Assembly: GCF_015291665.1 (NCBI RefSeq)
Contig: NZ_CP030048.1
Location: forward strand, 5,828,001 to 5,892,000
Length of the DNA stretch: 64,000 nucleotides
Reading direction: 5' to 3'
Origin: Bradyrhizobium sp. CCBAU 53338
GTDB lineage: Bacteria > Pseudomonadota > Alphaproteobacteria > Rhizobiales > Xanthobacteraceae
Part shown: positions 39,901-47,919 of the stretch, piece by piece
How positions within the stretch are numbered: the first letter of the stretch is position 1
Layout of the letters: every line of letters starts with the position of its first letter
Notes under the pieces: generated by a model
Told to the model about the DNA's origin: nothing
Database searches by the model: none
What the model saw: the letters and a program-made list of their open reading frames with translations, nothing else
Translations under genes and position numbers: made by a program

Positions 39901-40090
39901 CCTGCATCTCTTGTGCGGTCGCGCCGGGCCACAGCACGGAGACGTTCACCACTTTCACGGTGAAGAACGGATCTTCGGCGCGGCCGAGCTTCTGATAGGA
40001 GAAGAAGCCGGCGACGCCGAGCATGAGCATCAGGAACAGGACCAGCGTCGGATGGCTGACGGCCCAGGCCGAAAGGTTGAAGCGCTTCAT
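36953..40090 (-). CDS. RND-family efflux pump permease
   Basis: This 1045-residue inner-membrane proton-driven pump of the AcrB/MexF-like superfamily has 12 membrane helices and two large periplasmic loops. The proton-relay aspartates are seen in ALGLLVDDAIIAVEMM of helix 4. N-terminal residues FNLSAWAVSHPTLVLFLMLML and the GRAEDPFFTVKVVNV block place it in the branch whose pumps act with a single short adaptor and expel drugs or solvents. It follows its adaptor gene after 185 bases that include a repeat. No outer-membrane TolC-type gene is in the window. Confidence 0.94.
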   Translation of the reverse strand: MKRFNLSAWAVSHPTLVLFLMLMLGVAGFFSYQKLGRAEDPFFTVKVVNVSVLWPGATAQEMQAQVADPIEKKIQELPYFEKVQTYSKPGFTALQVTFRDSTPPKDVPYLFYLLRKKLVDVQGQLPSGILGPVVNDEFSDVDSILYMMTGDGADYAQLKKVAEGLRQRLLKVPGVTKVDMYGNQDERIFVEFSHAKLATLGITPQALFDSLAKQNNVTPAGTVETSAQRVPLRVTGALDGAKAVAETPVESNGRVFRLGDIATVTHGYVDPPSFVVRQEGKAAIGIGVVTAKGANILELGKDVEKATAEFMKAVPQGIDVSMIADQPKVVEHAVGEFVHSFMEALVIVLFVSFLALGWRTGIVVALSVPLVLGIVFIVMNTMSLDLHRITLGALIIALGLLVDDAIIAVEMMVVKMEQGWDRMRAASFAWESTAFPMLTGTLVTAAGFLPIGFANSAVGEYAGSIFWIVAIALVASWFVAVIFTPYIGVKLLPEIKVHHNHDPHAVYETRMYRGLRAIVQWCVNHRITVVVATVGVFIASIVGFGHVQQQFFPLSERPELFLQLRLPEGTAFNVTEKAVEKAETLLKDDKDIETYTSYVGQGSPRFWLGLNPQLPNESFAEIVIVAKGVEARERVKAKIEGAVADGMLTEARVRVDRFNFGPPVGFPVQFRVIGPDANKVREIAYQVRDVMRQNKNVKDVQLDWNEQSPYLKLVVDQDRARAMGLTPQDVSQALSMLISGAQVTTVRDGIEKVAVVARAIPSERLDLGGVGDLTITSKNGVAVPLQQIARIEYSHEEPIMWRRNRDMAITVRSDVVDGVQAPDVTNQITPKLQQIKDYLEPAYRIEPGGAFEESAKGNASIFVLFPVMVMVMLTLLMIQLQSFSRLFLVFLTAPLGIVGASFGLNVANAPFGFVALLGLIALAGMIMRNTVILVDQIETDVSHGLTRREAIVEATVRRARPVVLTALAAILAMIPLSRSAFWGPMAITIMGGLFVATFLTLLYLPGLYALWFRKSLDEAGTPEQPAAPQHGSDDQHAIPLAEAAE

Positions 40091-40160
40091 CGCACTCTCC
40101 GGAAAATCGATCCAATTGCCAAAACGACAGCCGCTCTGTTCAAACCGTCGTCGCGAGGCA

Positions 40161-40203
40161 GCGAAGCAATCCAGGGGGCTGGGCAGGTTCTGGATCGCTT
40201 CGC
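40161..40203. repeat. Inverted repeat between adaptor and pump genes
   Basis: The 14-bp arms GCGAAGCAATCCAG (40161-40174) and CTGGATCGCTTCGC (40190-40203) match at 13 positions with a 15-base loop. This is a dispersed palindrome type common in Bradyrhizobium and relatives. Inside the operon it could stabilise or partly terminate the adaptor transcript. Confidence 0.65.
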
Positions 40204-40275
40204 CGCTTCAGCCTTCGCGTAGGGGCAAAGGCCGAAACTCACCTCACACGACGTAACTCGTGGAAAACTCAAAAC

Positions 40276-41382
40276 TCAGAAGGACAGCGACGACACGACC
40301 CGCACCTTCTGGCCGGGATCGAGCTTCTGCACGCCGAGGGCGACGATCTTGGCGCCCTCGTCGACACCGCTCGTGATGACGACGTCGTTGCTGTCGTAGG
40401 ACTTCACGACGACAGGCTTCAGCGTGACCGCGCCATTGTCGTCGACGACATAGAAGGACGGCTTGCCGCCCTCGTTGAACAGCGCCGACAGCGGCAGCCG
40501 CGCGACGCGCTCGGTGGCGGCGTCCGACAGGGTCAGCGTCGCGGTCATGCCGAGCGCGACCTTGTCGTCGGCCTCGGGCAGCGAGAACTTTGCGAGATAG
40601 GTGCGCGTGGCGGGATCGGCGGCCGGTGCGATCTCGCGCAGCTTCGCGACGTACTTCTTGTCCGGCTCCGACCAAAGAGTGACGCTGGCAACGCCCGACT
40701 TGGCGCGTCCAACCAGCGTCTCAGGGATCGCGACGACCGCTTCCTTTTCAGCAAAGCGGGCGACACGGATCGAAGCCTGGCCTGCGGCGACCACCTGGCC
40801 GGGCTCGATCAGCGTTGCGGTGACGACGCCACGGGCGTCGGCAACGAGCGTCGCGTAGGAAAGGGAGTTCTTGGTCAGTTCGACCGAGCGGACGGCACGA
40901 TCGAGGCGCGCGCGGGCCTCGTCGGCGGCGGCGCGGCTCGAATCCATCGCGGCATCCGTGGTCCAGCCCTTGGCCTTCAGTTCCTTGGCGCGCTGCTCGG
41001 CGGCGGCGGCCTGGGCCAGCACGCCGGTGGCGGCGGTCTGCTCGGCGACGGCCTGCTCGGCCTGAAGCTTCAGGTCGACCTCGTCGAGGGTGGCGAGCGC
41101 CTGGCCGACTTCGACGGTCTGGCCGACCTCCACGAGACGCTTGTCGACCTTGCCGGCGACGCGGAAGCCAAGGTCGCTTTCGATGCGGGGCTTGATGCTG
41201 CCGACGAAGCTGCGCTCCGGGGTCTCGGCATCATAATGGGCTGACGCGACCAGCACCGGCCGCGGCGGCTCGGCCTTCTGCGCCACGGTTTCGTTGCATC
41301 CGGCCAGGGCCGTGGCCATCAGGGCCAGCGACACACCCGCCAAGAGCCTGGAATAGCTGGACAAAACGGACCGAACGAACAT
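40276..41382 (-). CDS. RND efflux periplasmic adaptor lipoprotein
   Basis: This 368-residue membrane-fusion protein begins with a lipoprotein signal ending in the lipobox LAGC (cysteine near residue 29), so it is anchored to the inner membrane by lipid. It has a barrel-lipoyl half (FRVAGKVDKRLVEVGQTVEVGQALATL), a short alpha-helical hairpin (about 95-165), and a second lipoyl half plus barrel (VTATLIEPGQVVAAGQ). It links the RND pump to an outer-membrane channel encoded elsewhere. ATG 41382 is preferred over the TTG at 41406 because GGAG is well placed. Confidence 0.93.
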   Translation of the reverse strand: MFVRSVLSSYSRLLAGVSLALMATALAGCNETVAQKAEPPRPVLVASAHYDAETPERSFVGSIKPRIESDLGFRVAGKVDKRLVEVGQTVEVGQALATLDEVDLKLQAEQAVAEQTAATGVLAQAAAAEQRAKELKAKGWTTDAAMDSSRAAADEARARLDRAVRSVELTKNSLSYATLVADARGVVTATLIEPGQVVAAGQASIRVARFAEKEAVVAIPETLVGRAKSGVASVTLWSEPDKKYVAKLREIAPAADPATRTYLAKFSLPEADDKVALGMTATLTLSDAATERVARLPLSALFNEGGKPSFYVVDDNGAVTLKPVVVKSYDSNDVVITSGVDEGAKIVALGVQKLDPGQKVRVVSSLSF

Positions 41383-41428
41383 CGGAGGACACTCCTGCGT
41401 CTGCAATGAGAGGAATGTCGACTAATCA

Positions 41429-41459
41429 CTGATAAAAGTCAATAATCGTCAGTTATCAG
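41429..41459. promoter_or_regulatory. Candidate TetR operator and promoter of the efflux operon
   Basis: The inverted repeat CTGATAA (41429-41435) / TTATCAG (41453-41459) spans an AT-rich stretch 47-77 bases upstream of the adaptor start. On the minus strand a TTGACT -35-like box (41442-41437) lies inside the dyad. Binding by the TetR protein encoded at 36320 would block transcription. Confidence 0.5.
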
Positions 41460-41634
41460 GAATGCGTGATCGTTAAGGGCTGGTAAGGATTGGCCAGCCT
41501 TTCGAAGAAGGTGCGATTGTAGGGTGGGGAGCGGCACCCGGATCGAGCGCGATGTCCGGGGGCCCATCCAACGATAGAGCGAGTCCTGGATTTCGCCGCG
41601 CTCCGTCCAGGCTACGCAAGGACGGCTGTCGTCC

Positions 41635-42963
41635 TCACCGCCCCTGCTCGACAAACTCGTGCTTGGTCTCGTGGCCGCCGATGAACACCAGGATGCCGGC
41701 GAGCAGCGGCAGCACGGCGAGCACCAGAAGGCCCGTCGAGGTCTGCCCCGTCGCTTCCTTGACCCAGCCGATCAGGTAAGGGCCGCCGAAGCCGGCGAGG
41801 TTGCCGATCGAGTTGATCAGCGCGATGGCGCCGGCCGCTGCCGTGCCGGAGAGCCAAGAGGTCGGCAAGGTCCAGAAAACGCCGAAGACGCAGAACACGC
41901 CAATCGCGGCGAAGGTCAGCGCCACCATCGTCATGGTGGGATCGGTGATGTAGCTGGAGACGGCGAGCGCGACCGCGATCAGGATCATGGGCGCGCCGAC
42001 ATGCATCACGCGCTCGCGCGTGGCGTCCGAATGCCGTGCCCACAGGATCATGGCGATCGTACCAAACACATAGGGGATCGCAGTGACGAAGCCGGTCTGG
42101 GCGTTGGTGAGGCCGAACGCCTTGACGATCTGCGGCAGCCAGAACTGCATGCCGTAAAGCGCGCCCACGAAGCCGAAGTAGATCAGGCTCAACATGATCA
42201 CCTTGGGCGAGGACAGCGCCTCGCCGAGCGTCAGATGCTTCACGGCCTGCTTGGCCGCGATCTCGGCGTCGAGCTTGGCCTTGAGCCAGGTCTTCTGCTC
42301 GGCCGAGAGCCAGTCCGCCTTCTCCGGCCTGTCGGTGAGGTAGAACCAGGTGACGACGCCAAGCAGCACCGAGGGAATGCCCTCGAGAACAAACAGCCAC
42401 TGCCAGCCCCTCAATCCCATCGCGCCGTCGAGCCCGAGCAACAGGCCGGAGATGGGCGCGCCGATCACGGTCGAAACCGGCACGGCAATCGCAAAGGCCG
42501 CAAGGAAGCGGGCGCGATATTCGGCCGGATACCAATATGTAAGATAGAGGATGATGCCTGGGAAGAAGCCGGCTTCGGCGACGCCGAGCAGAAAGCGCAG
42601 CACGTAGAAACTGGTCACGCCGTTGGTAAGCGCCATGAGGGCCGAGATGATGCCCCAGGTCACCATGATGCGGGCGATCCAGCGGCTCGCGCCGAACTTC
42701 TCCAGCGCCAGATTGCTCGGCACCTCGAAGATGAAATAGCCGATGAAGAAGATGCCGGCGCCCCAGGAGAAGATCAGCGGCGTGAACTTCAACTCGGCGT
42801 TCATGGTCAACGCGGCGAAGCCGAGATTGACGCGGTCGAGATAGGAGAAGAAGTAGGCCAGCACCAGGAAGGGGATCAGGCGCCAGGAAATGGCGCGGAT
42901 GGTCGAGGTTTCGATGGCGCTTTTCGCACCGGCGTAACCGGTATAGGTCGTGGTCTGGCTCAT
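41635..42963 (-). CDS. MFS transporter, ACS (anion:cation symporter) family
   Basis: This 442-residue carrier has 12 membrane segments and a long central loop. The start RLIPFLVLAYFFSYLDRVNLGFAAL and the SNLALEKFGASRWIARIMVTWGI block (given here as YFFSYLDRVNLGFAAL and EKFGASRWIARIM) mark the ACS family, whose members carry organic acids such as tartrate, phthalate or nicotinate. The substrate is not readable from sequence. No catabolic genes lie beside it. It is transcribed alone. Confidence 0.9.
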   Translation of the reverse strand: MSQTTTYTGYAGAKSAIETSTIRAISWRLIPFLVLAYFFSYLDRVNLGFAALTMNAELKFTPLIFSWGAGIFFIGYFIFEVPSNLALEKFGASRWIARIMVTWGIISALMALTNGVTSFYVLRFLLGVAEAGFFPGIILYLTYWYPAEYRARFLAAFAIAVPVSTVIGAPISGLLLGLDGAMGLRGWQWLFVLEGIPSVLLGVVTWFYLTDRPEKADWLSAEQKTWLKAKLDAEIAAKQAVKHLTLGEALSSPKVIMLSLIYFGFVGALYGMQFWLPQIVKAFGLTNAQTGFVTAIPYVFGTIAMILWARHSDATRERVMHVGAPMILIAVALAVSSYITDPTMTMVALTFAAIGVFCVFGVFWTLPTSWLSGTAAAGAIALINSIGNLAGFGGPYLIGWVKEATGQTSTGLLVLAVLPLLAGILVFIGGHETKHEFVEQGR

Positions 42964-43028
42964 ATCTTCCCCAGGGTTGTTTCTTTTATGGGCTGAGGGC
43001 GGTTTTGGGCATCAAGAGCAAAGAGTCA

Positions 43029-43475
43029 ATGGAAGCCATGCACGGCGCGCAGCCGGTCAACACCAATACGCTGCGGCGGAGATCGATGATCCGCGCCGCG
43101 CTGGCGCTGGCCGTAATCGCCTGCGGGCTGTCCCTGCGCTGGTACGGCTTTCCGCTCGGCCTTCCCGCCTTCGCAGTGAAGTACGGCGGCTCGCTGCTCT
43201 GGGCGACGATGGTGTTTCTGCTGGTCGGGGCGCTGCTTCCGCGGCTGACGCGGAGCCAGCTTGTGGCCATCGCGATGGTGATCGCTGTCGTGGTCGAGTT
43301 TTCGCGGCTGGTGCATACGCCGTGGCTCGATGCTTTCCGGCTGACGACGGCGGGCGCGCTGCTGCTGGGGCGGATCTTCTCGCTGTGGAATGTGGTGGCG
43401 TATGCGGTCGGGATTGCGTTCGGCGTATGGATCGATCGGCTGGCCGCGGTGGCGAACACTCACTCTGCAAGCTGA
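43029..43475 (+). CDS. DUF2809 membrane protein
   Basis: This small 148-residue inner-membrane protein has four hydrophobic segments and the DUF2809 pattern: ALAVIACGLSLRW near the N-terminus, then FAVKYGGSLLWATMVFLLVG, VVVEFSRLVHTPWLDAFRLT and LLLGRIFSLWNVVAYAVG. The family has no established function. I chose ATG 43029, since AAGAG precedes it; in-frame codons at 43005 and 43038 are alternatives. Its last 16 bases overlap the end of the convergent YcaQ-like gene. Confidence 0.82.
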   Translation: MEAMHGAQPVNTNTLRRRSMIRAALALAVIACGLSLRWYGFPLGLPAFAVKYGGSLLWATMVFLLVGALLPRLTRSQLVAIAMVIAVVVEFSRLVHTPWLDAFRLTTAGALLLGRIFSLWNVVAYAVGIAFGVWIDRLAAVANTHSAS

Positions 43476-44620
43476 AACCGCTCGAACCGATCGAGTTCGT
43501 CCTCGATCTTCTGCTTAAGCTCCCTGCGCCCTGCCGTCTTCTTGCCCTGCCCGAGCCAGGTCCATTTCTGCATCAAGAGCTTTTTGGCCTGCCGGTCGGT
43601 CTTGAGGTCGAGCGCGGCCACGATCTCGTCGCCGACCAGCACGGGCAGCGCGAAATAGCCGAGCTTGCGCTTGGCCTTCGGCACATAGGCTTCGAACAGA
43701 TGGTTGTAGCCGAAGATGAGATTGGTGCGCTTGCGCTGGATGATCAGCGGATCGAACGGCGAGAGGATGTGGACGAGATCGGGCGATACCTCGTGCGGTT
43801 CCAGCGTGGCAGGCTGCGCCCAATGCTCCTGCTTGCCGGCGCCCTCGATCGCGACGGGCACGAGTTCGCCGCGGCGGACGCGCGAAGCGATCAGGCTCGC
43901 CACCGCCTTCTTGCTGGGGGCATCGAGGTGGCAGATCGAATCGAGGCTGACGACGCCTTGCGAGCGCAGCGCGCGGTCGAGCAGATAGGCCGTGATCTCC
44001 CTGGGCGACGCCGGCTTCGGCAGCTTGTCCCAGCCGAAATGCCTGACCATCAGATCGTAGGTCTTGAGCATGCCCTGGCGCGCGCTGATGGTGGCGACGC
44101 CAGTGTAAAAGGCAAGCTGAAGCGCCCGCTTCGAGGGTTTCCGGCTCTGCCACAGATGCTCCTTCTCGGAGAGCACGTCGTCCTCGATGTCGCGGATGGT
44201 GAGCGGGCCGGCGCGCAGCAGCCGCATCACCTTGCGCGTATCGGCCGGCGTCACCGAGGCGTACCACCTGTGCCCTTCGCGCTTGTGCTCGCGCATCGCC
44301 GGCAGGAAGAAGCGAAAATCACCTGAAGGAACGTAGGACAGCGCATGGGTCCAGTATTCGAACACGCTTTTGTCGACGCTCTGGGCATGACGCAGATCGG
44401 CGCGACGGTAGGACGGGATGCGGCTGAACAGGATGTGGTGATGGCAGCGCTCGATCACATTGATGGTGTCGATCTGTACGTATCCGAGATGGTCGACCGC
44501 CTCGGTGACGGCCTGTGCGCCCTTCCCGAACGGTTCACGCGTGTCGAGCCTTTGGGCGCGCAGCCAGATCTGCCGGGCCAGTGTCGTCGGAAGCGAAAGG
44601 GGTTTTGGTGCACGGGACAT
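43460..44620 (-). CDS. YcaQ-like DNA crosslink glycosylase (winged-helix)
   Basis: This 386-residue protein of the HTH_42 / AlkZ-like superfamily belongs to the YcaQ group, which removes bases from interstrand crosslinks. The catalytic QxD motif is visible as VQIDT (Gln49, Asp51). The later YGYNHLFEAYVP-like block (FGYNHLFEAYVPKAKRKLGYFALPVL) and three winged-helix units also fit. ATG 44620 is preferred to an in-frame start at 44632. It overlaps the DUF2809 gene tail-to-tail. Confidence 0.87.
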   Translation of the reverse strand: MSRAPKPLSLPTTLARQIWLRAQRLDTREPFGKGAQAVTEAVDHLGYVQIDTINVIERCHHHILFSRIPSYRRADLRHAQSVDKSVFEYWTHALSYVPSGDFRFFLPAMREHKREGHRWYASVTPADTRKVMRLLRAGPLTIRDIEDDVLSEKEHLWQSRKPSKRALQLAFYTGVATISARQGMLKTYDLMVRHFGWDKLPKPASPREITAYLLDRALRSQGVVSLDSICHLDAPSKKAVASLIASRVRRGELVPVAIEGAGKQEHWAQPATLEPHEVSPDLVHILSPFDPLIIQRKRTNLIFGYNHLFEAYVPKAKRKLGYFALPVLVGDEIVAALDLKTDRQAKKLLMQKWTWLGQGKKTAGRRELKQKIEDELDRFERFQLAE

Positions 44621-44691
44621 TGCGAGAGGCAATGTAGCGGGATTCGGGCAAAGCAGAAGCAGAACGAGCGACTGAACAGGGCGAAGAAGAG

Positions 44692-44718
44692 CCGCGCTGC
44701 CATCTGCTGACAGCGCGG
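44692..44718 (-). terminator. Candidate terminator of the Met-rich gene
   Basis: A perfect 8-bp stem CCGCGCTG (44692-44699) / CAGCGCGG (44711-44718) with an 11-base loop lies 20 bases beyond the stop of the minus-strand gene at 44739. The following minus-strand bases are pyrimidine-rich (CTCTTCTT) rather than a clean T run, so termination strength is uncertain. Confidence 0.5.
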
Positions 44719-44738
44719 TTGGATGGTGAGGCCGGGGC

Positions 44739-44993
44739 CTACTTCATCATCATGGCCTTTTGCGCCTTCATGTAGTGCATGCAGGCGCCCTTCATCTTGC
44801 CCATGCTCATGTCCGTGTTGGCCATGGCCATTTCCTTGTTCATGGCCACCTTGGCGGGGGTGTCGGCCGTGCCGCCCATCATGGCCGCGGATTTCATCAT
44901 GTTATCGCTGGTGCACGCCATCATCGCGGCGGACGCGGGCGAAACTGAAAGAGCGAACGCGACAAAGGCTGCGGTAGTGAGCAAGGTCTTCAT
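44739..44993 (-). CDS. Methionine-rich small secreted protein
   Basis: This 84-residue protein has a signal peptide (1 to about 22, ending ASA). The mature part is about 62 residues and holds 17 methionines, in MM pairs, MxM and a final MMM, plus two cysteines (27, 71) and one histidine (73). Such composition is typical of periplasmic proteins that bind Cu(I) or Ag(I) through methionine sulfur, or of methionine sinks for oxidants. I do not know a named family, and no copper genes are adjacent. GGAGAC-like bases precede the ATG. Confidence 0.78.
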   Translation of the reverse strand: MKTLLTTAAFVAFALSVSPASAAMMACTSDNMMKSAAMMGGTADTPAKVAMNKEMAMANTDMSMGKMKGACMHYMKAQKAMMMK

Positions 44994-45115
44994 CGAAAAG
45001 TCTCCTGAAGTAAAACGAAACCGGCGTCATGCCGGCATTCGCAATTACGTATCCTCAAGCGAGAACGTTTCGCGGGGAAGACAATTTCCTTGCTGCAACG
45101 CGAAGCAAAACGGCC

Positions 45116-45361
45116 TCAGTGGCCGCTCTTCGGCAGCTTGGGCCGGTCGCCGACGCTGCCGGTAGCGATGTCGGGCTCGCAGGAGGCCTTGCCCCGCCCC
45201 TCGGCCTGACAGCGATAGACGTTGCCCGTCAGGCGATCGACCAGCCACATATTCTCCTCAGTCGGCGCTTCAAGACCGACATAGCGGGAGGTCAAGCCCG
45301 CGATCAGCGTCGAGAGCAGGATCGCCACCGCAATCATCGCCGCGCCGATATAGATGGGCAT
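45116..45361 (-). CDS. Small membrane-anchored hypothetical protein
   Basis: This 81-residue protein has one N-terminal hydrophobic segment (about 4-24) and a soluble part of some 55 residues (NMWLVDRLTGNVYRCQAEGRGKASCEPDIATG), probably facing the periplasm. The two cysteines, CQAEGRGKASC, could pair. The WLVDRLTGNVYRC wording resembles short proteins that are widespread in alphaproteobacteria and have no known role. The start is uncertain: ATG 45361 and GTG 45376 are both possible, with no clear ribosome site. Confidence 0.6.
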   Translation of the reverse strand: MPIYIGAAMIAVAILLSTLIAGLTSRYVGLEAPTEENMWLVDRLTGNVYRCQAEGRGKASCEPDIATGSVGDRPKLPKSGH

Positions 45362-45746
45362 GGCATTGAGAGACACGGTCCGATCCGGCGGGCCATTACG
45401 ATAGAACTGATGATCACTTGGCCTCGGCACTGAACGGAACTCGGCTCCCTTCGCCCGTCATGTCTGATGAGGGGTGTTTGCTAGGCGCGCATCTGGCCGA
45501 AAGCTTGTTCGCGAGCAGACCATGCCGCGACCGCTTTGCGACGAACGATGTCCGCGCGTTTCAGCAACGTCCCGCCACGATCCGTCAGCGCAAAGGCGGA
45601 AGCACAGCAGGTCCTGTTCCGGGCGGGAGGCAGGCTACCCCGGAAGCCCCCGCCCCCAACGTGACGAATATCACATCCGAGCCTTTGAACCTTCCCTATG
45701 CTCGCAGCATCAAATCGCCATCAGGCGTTAAAGCGAGGATACGACG
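45362..45746. other. Intergenic region before the OmpA gene
   Basis: I find no convincing gene in these 385 bases. Open frames here have neither a ribosome site nor a recognisable protein pattern. The last 60 bases probably hold the promoter of the OmpA-like gene, with GAGGATACGACG just before the ATG as ribosome site. Confidence 0.5.
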
Positions 45747-46388
45747 ATGACCCATTTCACCAAGTCTTTTGGATTAAAGGCGATCACGCTCACGGCCGTG
45801 CTGTCGATGACGGCGAGCCTGGCTTTCGCCGGCGACACCAACGTCTCGTCCAGCCAGATCCTGGATGCGTTGAAGCCCAGGCCGACCACCCGTGGTCTCT
45901 CCGCCGGTCCCCAGGCCGACCCGACCGCGCAGGCCAAGGAAGCGACGTTCCTCAACACCGTGCGCAACCGGCAGACCCGTTCGCTCTCGATGGGTGAACG
46001 TGACCAGATCGCCGAGCTCGCCGCGACCAAGCCGAACATCGACCTGGAGATCCAGTTCGACTACAACTCGGCCGACATCGCCAAGACTTCGGTAGCGTCA
46101 GTGCAGGCACTCGGCAAGGCGCTGTCCGACCCGTCGCTCAAGGGCTCGACCTTCGTGGTCGCCGGCCATACCGATGCGATCGGCACGGAAGAGTACAACC
46201 AGGGCCTCTCGGAGCGCCGCGCCGACACGATCAAGAAGTACCTGGTGCAGAACTACGGCCTCAACGGCAGCGATCTCGTCACCGTCGGCTATGGCAAGAC
46301 CAAGCTGAAGGACACCGCCAACGGCGCCGACCCGATCAATCGCCGCGTCCAGGTCGTCAACATGGACACAAAGACTGCATCGAAGTAG
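45747..46388 (+). CDS. OmpA-family peptidoglycan-binding protein
   Basis: This 213-residue exported protein has a signal peptide (1 to about 28, SLAFA), a linker, and a C-terminal OmpA domain (about 95-205). The domain carries IQFDYNSADI, the GHTDAIGTEEYNQGLSERRADTIKKYLV core and the closing NRRVQVV. The aspartate and arginine that hold diaminopimelate (GHTDA... and NRRV) are present. It links peptidoglycan to the envelope without a beta-barrel of its own. A terminator follows at 46407. Confidence 0.92.
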   Translation: MTHFTKSFGLKAITLTAVLSMTASLAFAGDTNVSSSQILDALKPRPTTRGLSAGPQADPTAQAKEATFLNTVRNRQTRSLSMGERDQIAELAATKPNIDLEIQFDYNSADIAKTSVASVQALGKALSDPSLKGSTFVVAGHTDAIGTEEYNQGLSERRADTIKKYLVQNYGLNGSDLVTVGYGKTKLKDTANGADPINRRVQVVNMDTKTASK

Positions 46389-46406
46389 TCGTGACGATCG
46401 ACAAAT

Positions 46407-46436
46407 CGCCTGCCGCTTTCGCGGCGGGCGGTTTTC
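46407..46436 (+). terminator. Rho-independent terminator after the OmpA gene
   Basis: A 10-bp stem CGCCTGCCGC / GCGGCGGGCG (one G-T pair) with loop TTTC is followed by GTTTTCCC, 19 bases after the OmpA stop codon. It also separates this transcript from the convergent glycosyltransferase gene. Confidence 0.85.
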
Positions 46437-46441
46437 CCTCG

Positions 46442-47707
46442 TCAGATCCAGCTCTGGAACAGCATCAGCCGGTTGAAGGTCTGCATCGACGTGCCGATGA
46501 AGGCGGCTGAAATGGGCAGCATCACCGCAAAGCCGATGGCGGCGATGCCGACATAAGCCCACAACAGCCAGCGCGGCAGGCCCTCTCGTCGCAACACATA
46601 GACCAGCGCGAGCGAAGCCGCCGTTGCGGCCGGCAGATAATAATAGCTGAACCCCAGCGTGCGCGGCAGCAGCGCCCAGGCGAGCCAGGGTCCGAAATAG
46701 AACGCTGCGATCAAAAACGCGTCCCAGCGACGCGCGACGATGAAGTCGCGGAGCACCATCAAGAGCGCGAGCAGCGCCGGCCATAGCACCAGGGGATTGC
46801 CGAGGAAGACGATCGCCGAGACGTTGTCATCCGAAGTCTTGTCGAACAGAAACCACACGGGACGCGCGAGCAGCGGCCAGGAGGGCCATGAGCTCATATA
46901 GGTGTGCCCGGCGATCGCGGTTGTGGTGTTGTCGGCAAAGATCCGGCGCTGCGCCTCGATCAGATCAGGCAACGACACCCCGTAAAGCGGAACGAATGCG
47001 GGCAGATAAGCCACGACCGGCAGCAGCACGAAGCAGAGCGCGGCATGATGGGCCTTGAACCCCGGCCAGAGATCGGGCCGGTACCAGTCATCTGGCCTCG
47101 CGTCGGCAAACAGCGTGTGCCAGCTTTGCATCAGGCGGGTCATCGCAACGATGACGATGCAGACGCCGAGCGGAAACAGGCCGCTCCATTTGCAGGCGGC
47201 GGCAAGGCCGAACAGGCTGCCCGCGAGCGCGAACAGCGCCTGTGGCCGCTCGCGGCGGAAGCCGTGCATGAAGGCGGCGATGGCGAGCAGACCGAAGCCG
47301 AGCGCAAAGATGTCGAGCATCGCGATGCGCGCCTGTACATAGAGCATCTGGTTGAACGCCGCGATCAGCGCTGCCGCGATCGCAGGTCCTTGCGAGCCGA
47401 ACAGCGCGAGGCCGCAGAGATAGATCGCGACGATCGCGAGCGCACCGAACAGTGTCGCCGGATAGCGCCAACCCAACGCATTGTCGCCGAAGGCCGCGAT
47501 GGATGCCGCGATCAGCTCCTTTGCCAGCGGCGGATGCATCAGATTGAGCATCGGCTGCGACGCCGTGGAGCCCAGCATCTGACGCGCCGCCGGCACGTAA
47601 TGCACCTCGTCGAAGACGAACTTTTCCGGTGTCACCAGCCCGATCAGCAGCGCGAAATGTGCCGCTAGGAAGATCGCGACAGCGATCACTGCGCTTCGCG
47701 ACACCAT
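46442..47707 (-). CDS. PMT-like (family 39) membrane glycosyltransferase
   Basis: This membrane protein of about 421 residues has at least nine hydrophobic segments. The first periplasmic loop contains the acidic pair in FVFDEVHYVPAARQML, the hallmark of protein O-mannosyltransferase and ArnT-like enzymes that use lipid-linked sugars, and then HPPLAKELIA. The acceptor (protein or lipid) is unknown. I chose ATG 47707, which has AGGCGG five bases upstream; in-frame starts at 47800 and 47809 would add a soluble, unpatterned stretch. Confidence 0.82.
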   Translation of the reverse strand: MVSRSAVIAVAIFLAAHFALLIGLVTPEKFVFDEVHYVPAARQMLGSTASQPMLNLMHPPLAKELIAASIAAFGDNALGWRYPATLFGALAIVAIYLCGLALFGSQGPAIAAALIAAFNQMLYVQARIAMLDIFALGFGLLAIAAFMHGFRRERPQALFALAGSLFGLAAACKWSGLFPLGVCIVIVAMTRLMQSWHTLFADARPDDWYRPDLWPGFKAHHAALCFVLLPVVAYLPAFVPLYGVSLPDLIEAQRRIFADNTTTAIAGHTYMSSWPSWPLLARPVWFLFDKTSDDNVSAIVFLGNPLVLWPALLALLMVLRDFIVARRWDAFLIAAFYFGPWLAWALLPRTLGFSYYYLPAATAASLALVYVLRREGLPRWLLWAYVGIAAIGFAVMLPISAAFIGTSMQTFNRLMLFQSWI

Positions 47708-47919
47708 CGGAACCGCCTGTGCTTCACGCGACTGCTGTGAGACTATTTTGCGTGGCAAATCTGCGTCACCGCGGAATAAAACAAAACTCAGCCGATCCAT
47801 TGAACGCATTCTGCCGCAAGTGTCACTAAGCTAGCGCTCGTCTCACGCCCCTTGTGATAATTCTGCCACAACACGGGCGTGCACGATCCGTACGGCCAGG
47901 GACTTCGATCGGTCACGAA

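Noticed and set aside
37262..40222. A 986-codon plus-strand open frame opposite the RND pump
   Set aside because: Its translation is dominated by H, D, R and L as expected for the reverse frame of a GC-rich gene, with no domain, while the minus strand encodes a complete RND permease.
45418..45750. A 110-codon open frame before the OmpA gene
   Set aside because: It has no ribosome site, no recognisable protein pattern, and runs through the probable OmpA promoter and ribosome site.
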